A DNA stretch of 64,000 bases from Gavia stellata (taxonomy: Eukaryota > Chordata > Aves > Gaviiformes > Gaviidae), in the NCBI RefSeq assembly GCF_030936135.1, contig NC_082594.1, positions 125,836,668 to 125,900,667 of the forward strand, written 5' to 3'. The notes below the pieces were generated by a model. That model saw only the letters and a program-made list of their open reading frames with translations, searched no databases and had not been told where the DNA came from. Shown here one piece after another: positions 60,401 through 64,000 of the stretch. The position numbers were made by a program, and so were the translations under genes. Numbering within the stretch: the stretch's first letter is position 1; each line of letters begins with the position of its first letter.

Positions 60401-63400
60401 AACATGTTCTTCAGGCTGAAGCCTTCCAAGACAATGCAACTTTATTGTTTATTCATAAGTTTAGCCATGATCTTAGCTGCTTCTACTTCACAACACTGCA
60501 CACTTCATATTTTATCCTCATTGCTTACCCACATGGTCAAATATAATTTACACTTGGTCACCAGCAGCATCACAAGATCTTGTGGGCAAAAGCCATGCAC
60601 GGGGGAACACAGGTCTAGTCCATACCGGCAAAACAATCTCTGCAGCACAATGAACAATGTTATTCCCAAAACGAAGCAGTACCTTTGGGATGTACCGATA
60701 CTGAAATGCCAAATGAAAACAAAGCATGGAAAGAGAAGCATTAGCAATACTTTTTAACACTAAAAGCAGGTCTGCATCTTCTAACTGGGGAAGGTTGCTG
60801 TCTGTTCTGACACCCAGTAATTATGGTCCTAGTTCTTGTTATGCTACATGCGAAAACATACTAAAAGAGTATACTCACAGTACTGCTCTAAGGCTGACCT
60901 TTAAAACTAACTGGCATTGCCAGTTTTTTACCCAGAATAGCCTAGGCTGAGTCTGAGTAATCAAGAACAGTTAACTCTTTAAAGGAGCTGTAAAGTGGTG
61001 ATTTGCAACTTTTTTTCTGCGAATTATAGATTAGTACCCACAACAAACATCGTTCTACTTTATCACAAATGCTATCCTAAATGCTAGCAGGCAGCCATAT
61101 CCTGATGGCTGCCATCAGTTTTAACAACTGTATTATAGTGACTGAGAGGGAGCTAGTATAGAGAAGAAAAAGTTGTAAAACAATCATTGAATTGGTTGCT
61201 AATAATGCCCTAACATAGATCTCTCTCTCTCATTCAAACACACAAATCGATGCACAATGGTCCAGCAAGCGTACTTTGTTTAGTGCAGGGTGAAAGGATT
61301 TCATGGGCAAACAAGGAGTTAATTATTGATCAGCAGTGAACACGAGGTTCTGAATGTAGGTAAAAGACAGAGGGGGCACTTACCAAATCTGCCAGGCACA
61401 ACTCGGAACAGAAGCCATCAGATAAATATCCTCACTTCTGGAAGAAGGCACTAAAGCCCAGAAAGGTTAATCTGTGAAACAGCTCATTTTACACATTTAA
61501 AGTAGATGTATTCTGTCAAAAACCACACAAGCAGGCAAAAAGACAAGACAGCAGAGAAACTTAGGCTTTCAGACCACTTATTCGAAAGGAATACGTAGAT
61601 GTGTTTTGTACTTGATGGCAGCTCATATAAGAACACATTCTGCATAACTGTTAAAAGAAGGTAGGCTGTGTAACTTGCGTGGTCACAGAGACTACAAGGC
61701 AGTGAGAATGTAGAACAGCATTTCAGACTGGTCTGGTGCTGAAGGCTTCAGAAAATACATAATCATGTTGACGTAAAGCTGAATACATTCACATCTTCTA
61801 AACCTGTATTTTTCCTTAGGAGAAAAGCAAGTGCCCTTGATTAGAGCTGGCTGTTTCTCCAGCCACCGTGTTTGCCAAAACCAATGATTCAGCAGGACCC
61901 AAAACTATCTGCACAGAAATGCTGAATACAATAAACAGTTTCTGAGAAAAAGAAATATGTGGATTTTCTGAATATTGCAAAATCTAAAATTTCAGTGCTT
62001 TAACAAATTTGTCTAAGGCTTTTGGTCTGAAAAAAAATTTCATTTTAAGGAACAAAAAGGAGGACACCCAAGCTTCCTCTCTTCAAAAACTACATTAATA
62101 ATGTCTGACTCAAAACTTTGGACTGACCCAAAAGAAGCTTTTTTTTTTTTGACTCTGCATGCTTAATTTTTGCCAGAAAATTTTCAGTTTGACTCCACAC
62201 AGAATTTTGCTGCTACTTTAAACTGTGTTTGTGTTCTCTGTGTTCCAGTTTGTCTTCTGTACTAAGAGATTTATTTGCCCAGGCTTACAACTGATATGCT
62301 AAATGGGACCAACTGCCCTCATGCTACGTCAGTCTAGCAGCATATTCAACTTGGCTTTCTTTCTGTAGAGAATAAAAGTGGTAAGAATACCAGTGCCCAC
62401 AATATGATGTTAACCAGGTGGTACAGGATTGCAAGAGTTTGCAACCAGGAAGATTTGCATCTTTTTATCGTAAATCCTTGTTGGAACTGAAAGTGGATTA
62501 TCAAAAAAAGTGAGCCTCTTAAGAAATAATTGTAAACACACCTACTTCCAACAATAGGTATGATACTTTGAATGAATTAACTTTTTCTTCTTTCATATGG
62601 TTGTATTTTCTACACCTAGGTGTCTATTTTTTTTTTTTAAAAAGTAGATATAGAGCAATTTTTATAGTTACTAGCAGATAAGGTTATTTTCCAATAGGAA
62701 AGCAGATAGGTATGTTTCAGGAAGAAACATGGAATCAGTATGTTTTTAGCATAATAAGACACTAAATTACATCTGTCCCTATGGACTTTACAACACCCAG
62801 ACAAATTCAAGGCATTCCAATTCTCTAGCAACGGATCAGGCTGTTTGTTAGCAAGCTGGTTAAACAAGCTCCACTTTCCCACACCTAAAAATGAAGCCAC
62901 AGAAGGACAAAGTTGAAATTGCCCTCATTCTTTAACACTATTTCCACACTTCGTTATTTATAGTTTAGACTTTGATTAGAATTTTAAAAGACTAAATACA
63001 GAAGTGCACTTTCCATGTATTGCTTGGAAGTTACTGCTTTGATTTTTTTCTTCTATGTTTATTTTTTACTGGAAGCAAGTATTTCTTGTATTTTCAAAGT
63101 ATGTCATGTAAATTGAGGCCTAGGTATCTTCACTTTGACAACAGAGCTTATGATGGTAATTATTTTCAGTCTCTGTAAGGTTATTCCCTTTTCATCATAA
63201 TCCATTCCCTGTGGTAAAATTTTAACTTTGGTTCAGATTCAGCGGAATCAAAATTTCACCCACATCTTCACTGCGTGCAGCACCTGTAAACTAGAACGTA
63301 CTCAAAGTCAAAGATGAAGAGACAAGAGATCTAGAGGCAAGTAAAGAGCCACAAGAACTGTAAGATGTGCAGTAGGAAAGGGACTTCAGCAGAGCAGAAC

Positions 63401-64000
63401 TTCTCAGGAGTTATTCTAATGTAGAGGGTAAATTCAGACTACTAGTGACTAGATAGGATTTGCCAGAAACTATAACTGAGGTGACTATGTTTGCATATGT
63501 TTATAGCAGTTCCTACAGCAGCAATCTTCACTTCCAACAGGAATTTTTAATACTAGTCCCAAACAGAAGAAAAGGATTAATGTACAGTATAACTGCTGCA
63601 AATGTACCCAGGTCAAATTTGTTTGCTCAGGTACTTTGATATCCAGCCAGGCAGAGCACCACATATCAGTCACCAAGCACCAGGTTTTGTGATACTAGGT
63701 ATTTCTGTGCTTCAAATGCCATAAGACATTAAATATCGTGGTGCTGATGGGAGCCATTGGCAAGTCTCCTCAGTTCTGCTGCTCCTCTGTTTTTCTGCTA
63801 TGGTCAGAGAAAAAGGCCTTCATCAATTTACACTTAAAAAAAATCACGCCACTTACTTCTGTCAACAGCATGACAAAGAAGAATGTGTTACTTGTTAACT
63901 CAACATACTGGAAACCAGTGAAAGACTAATTCACCTCCATAAAGGAGGAATATAGACACCTTCTAGGGAGAAGGATGTTTCAAAAGATTCTCACAGAGCC
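57475..64000. other. F5 5' flank, no gene recognised
   Basis: The stretch should contain the F5 5' UTR and promoter; no TATA box or CpG island marks the start. In human the next gene upstream is SELP, but I found no selectin exon here. Simple tracts occur at 60139-60174 (T runs) and 62630-62640, and a weak MIR-like piece near 61420-61475. Short open frames resemble nothing known. Confidence 0.55.
58430..58503. repeat. 37-base tandem duplication
   Basis: The unit 'tagaagattacaacagcttt'... recurs once directly, with 'tagaagatcacaacaacttt' in the second copy. It lies about 1 kb upstream of the F5 ATG. Confidence 0.85.

Noticed and set aside
57475-64000. Search for P-selectin (SELP) exons upstream of F5
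   Set aside because: No lectin, EGF or sushi-type exon was recognised on the minus strand; if synteny holds, SELP lies beyond the window.
1-64000. CRISPR arrays, tRNA or rRNA genes, bacterial operons or phage
   Set aside because: No regular spaced repeats, cloverleaf or ribosomal sequence was seen, and gene structure is plainly vertebrate.

Overview
The window is vertebrate nuclear DNA, almost certainly from a bird. It carries long multi-exon genes with GT-AG introns, several copies of the CR1 LINE (including the octamer-type 3' tail typical of avian CR1), two LTRs of one endogenous retrovirus family, and a GC-rich promoter with a CpG island. I cannot name the species. There is no bacterial gene content, no CRISPR array, and I recognise no tRNA or rRNA gene.

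Two intact protein-coding genes lie head-to-tail on the minus strand, in the order known from human 1q24 (SLC19A2, then F5). SLC19A2, the thiamine transporter THTR-1, has six exons between 12546 (chosen ATG) and 3194 (stop) and encodes 490 residues. Its promoter and CpG island lie at about 12.25-13.1 kb, and its 3' UTR probably runs to a poly(A) signal near 810. F5, coagulation factor V, runs from the ATG at 57474 to the stop at 23441. I could place all 25 coding exons by reading splice sites. The joined CDS is 5811 bases, stays in frame and encodes 1936 residues with the layout signal peptide-A1-A2-B-A3-C1-C2.

Layout: 1-245 CR1 tail; about 790-3193 SLC19A2 3' UTR; 3194-12546 SLC19A2 coding exons; 12.25-13.1 kb CpG island; 13.1-23.4 kb intergenic DNA with a rearranged ERV (LTR 20644-21217) and probably the F5 3' UTR; 23.4-57.5 kb F5, whose introns hold CR1 fragments, a solo LTR and old SINE-like relics; 57.5-64 kb the F5 upstream region, with no gene I can recognise.

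SLC19A2 imports thiamine across the plasma membrane. F5 is a secreted procofactor that thrombin or factor Xa converts to the factor Xa cofactor. The two are neighbours by conserved synteny, not by shared pathway. I do not see an undescribed biological system here. The points most worth a second look are in factor V: the positions aligned with human activated-protein-C sites Arg306 and Arg506 are Val and Lys; the B domain is short, lacks the human nine-residue repeats and carries a furin-type site; two unusual cysteines lie at the start of A3; intron 6 has a GC donor; and the C terminus is extended.
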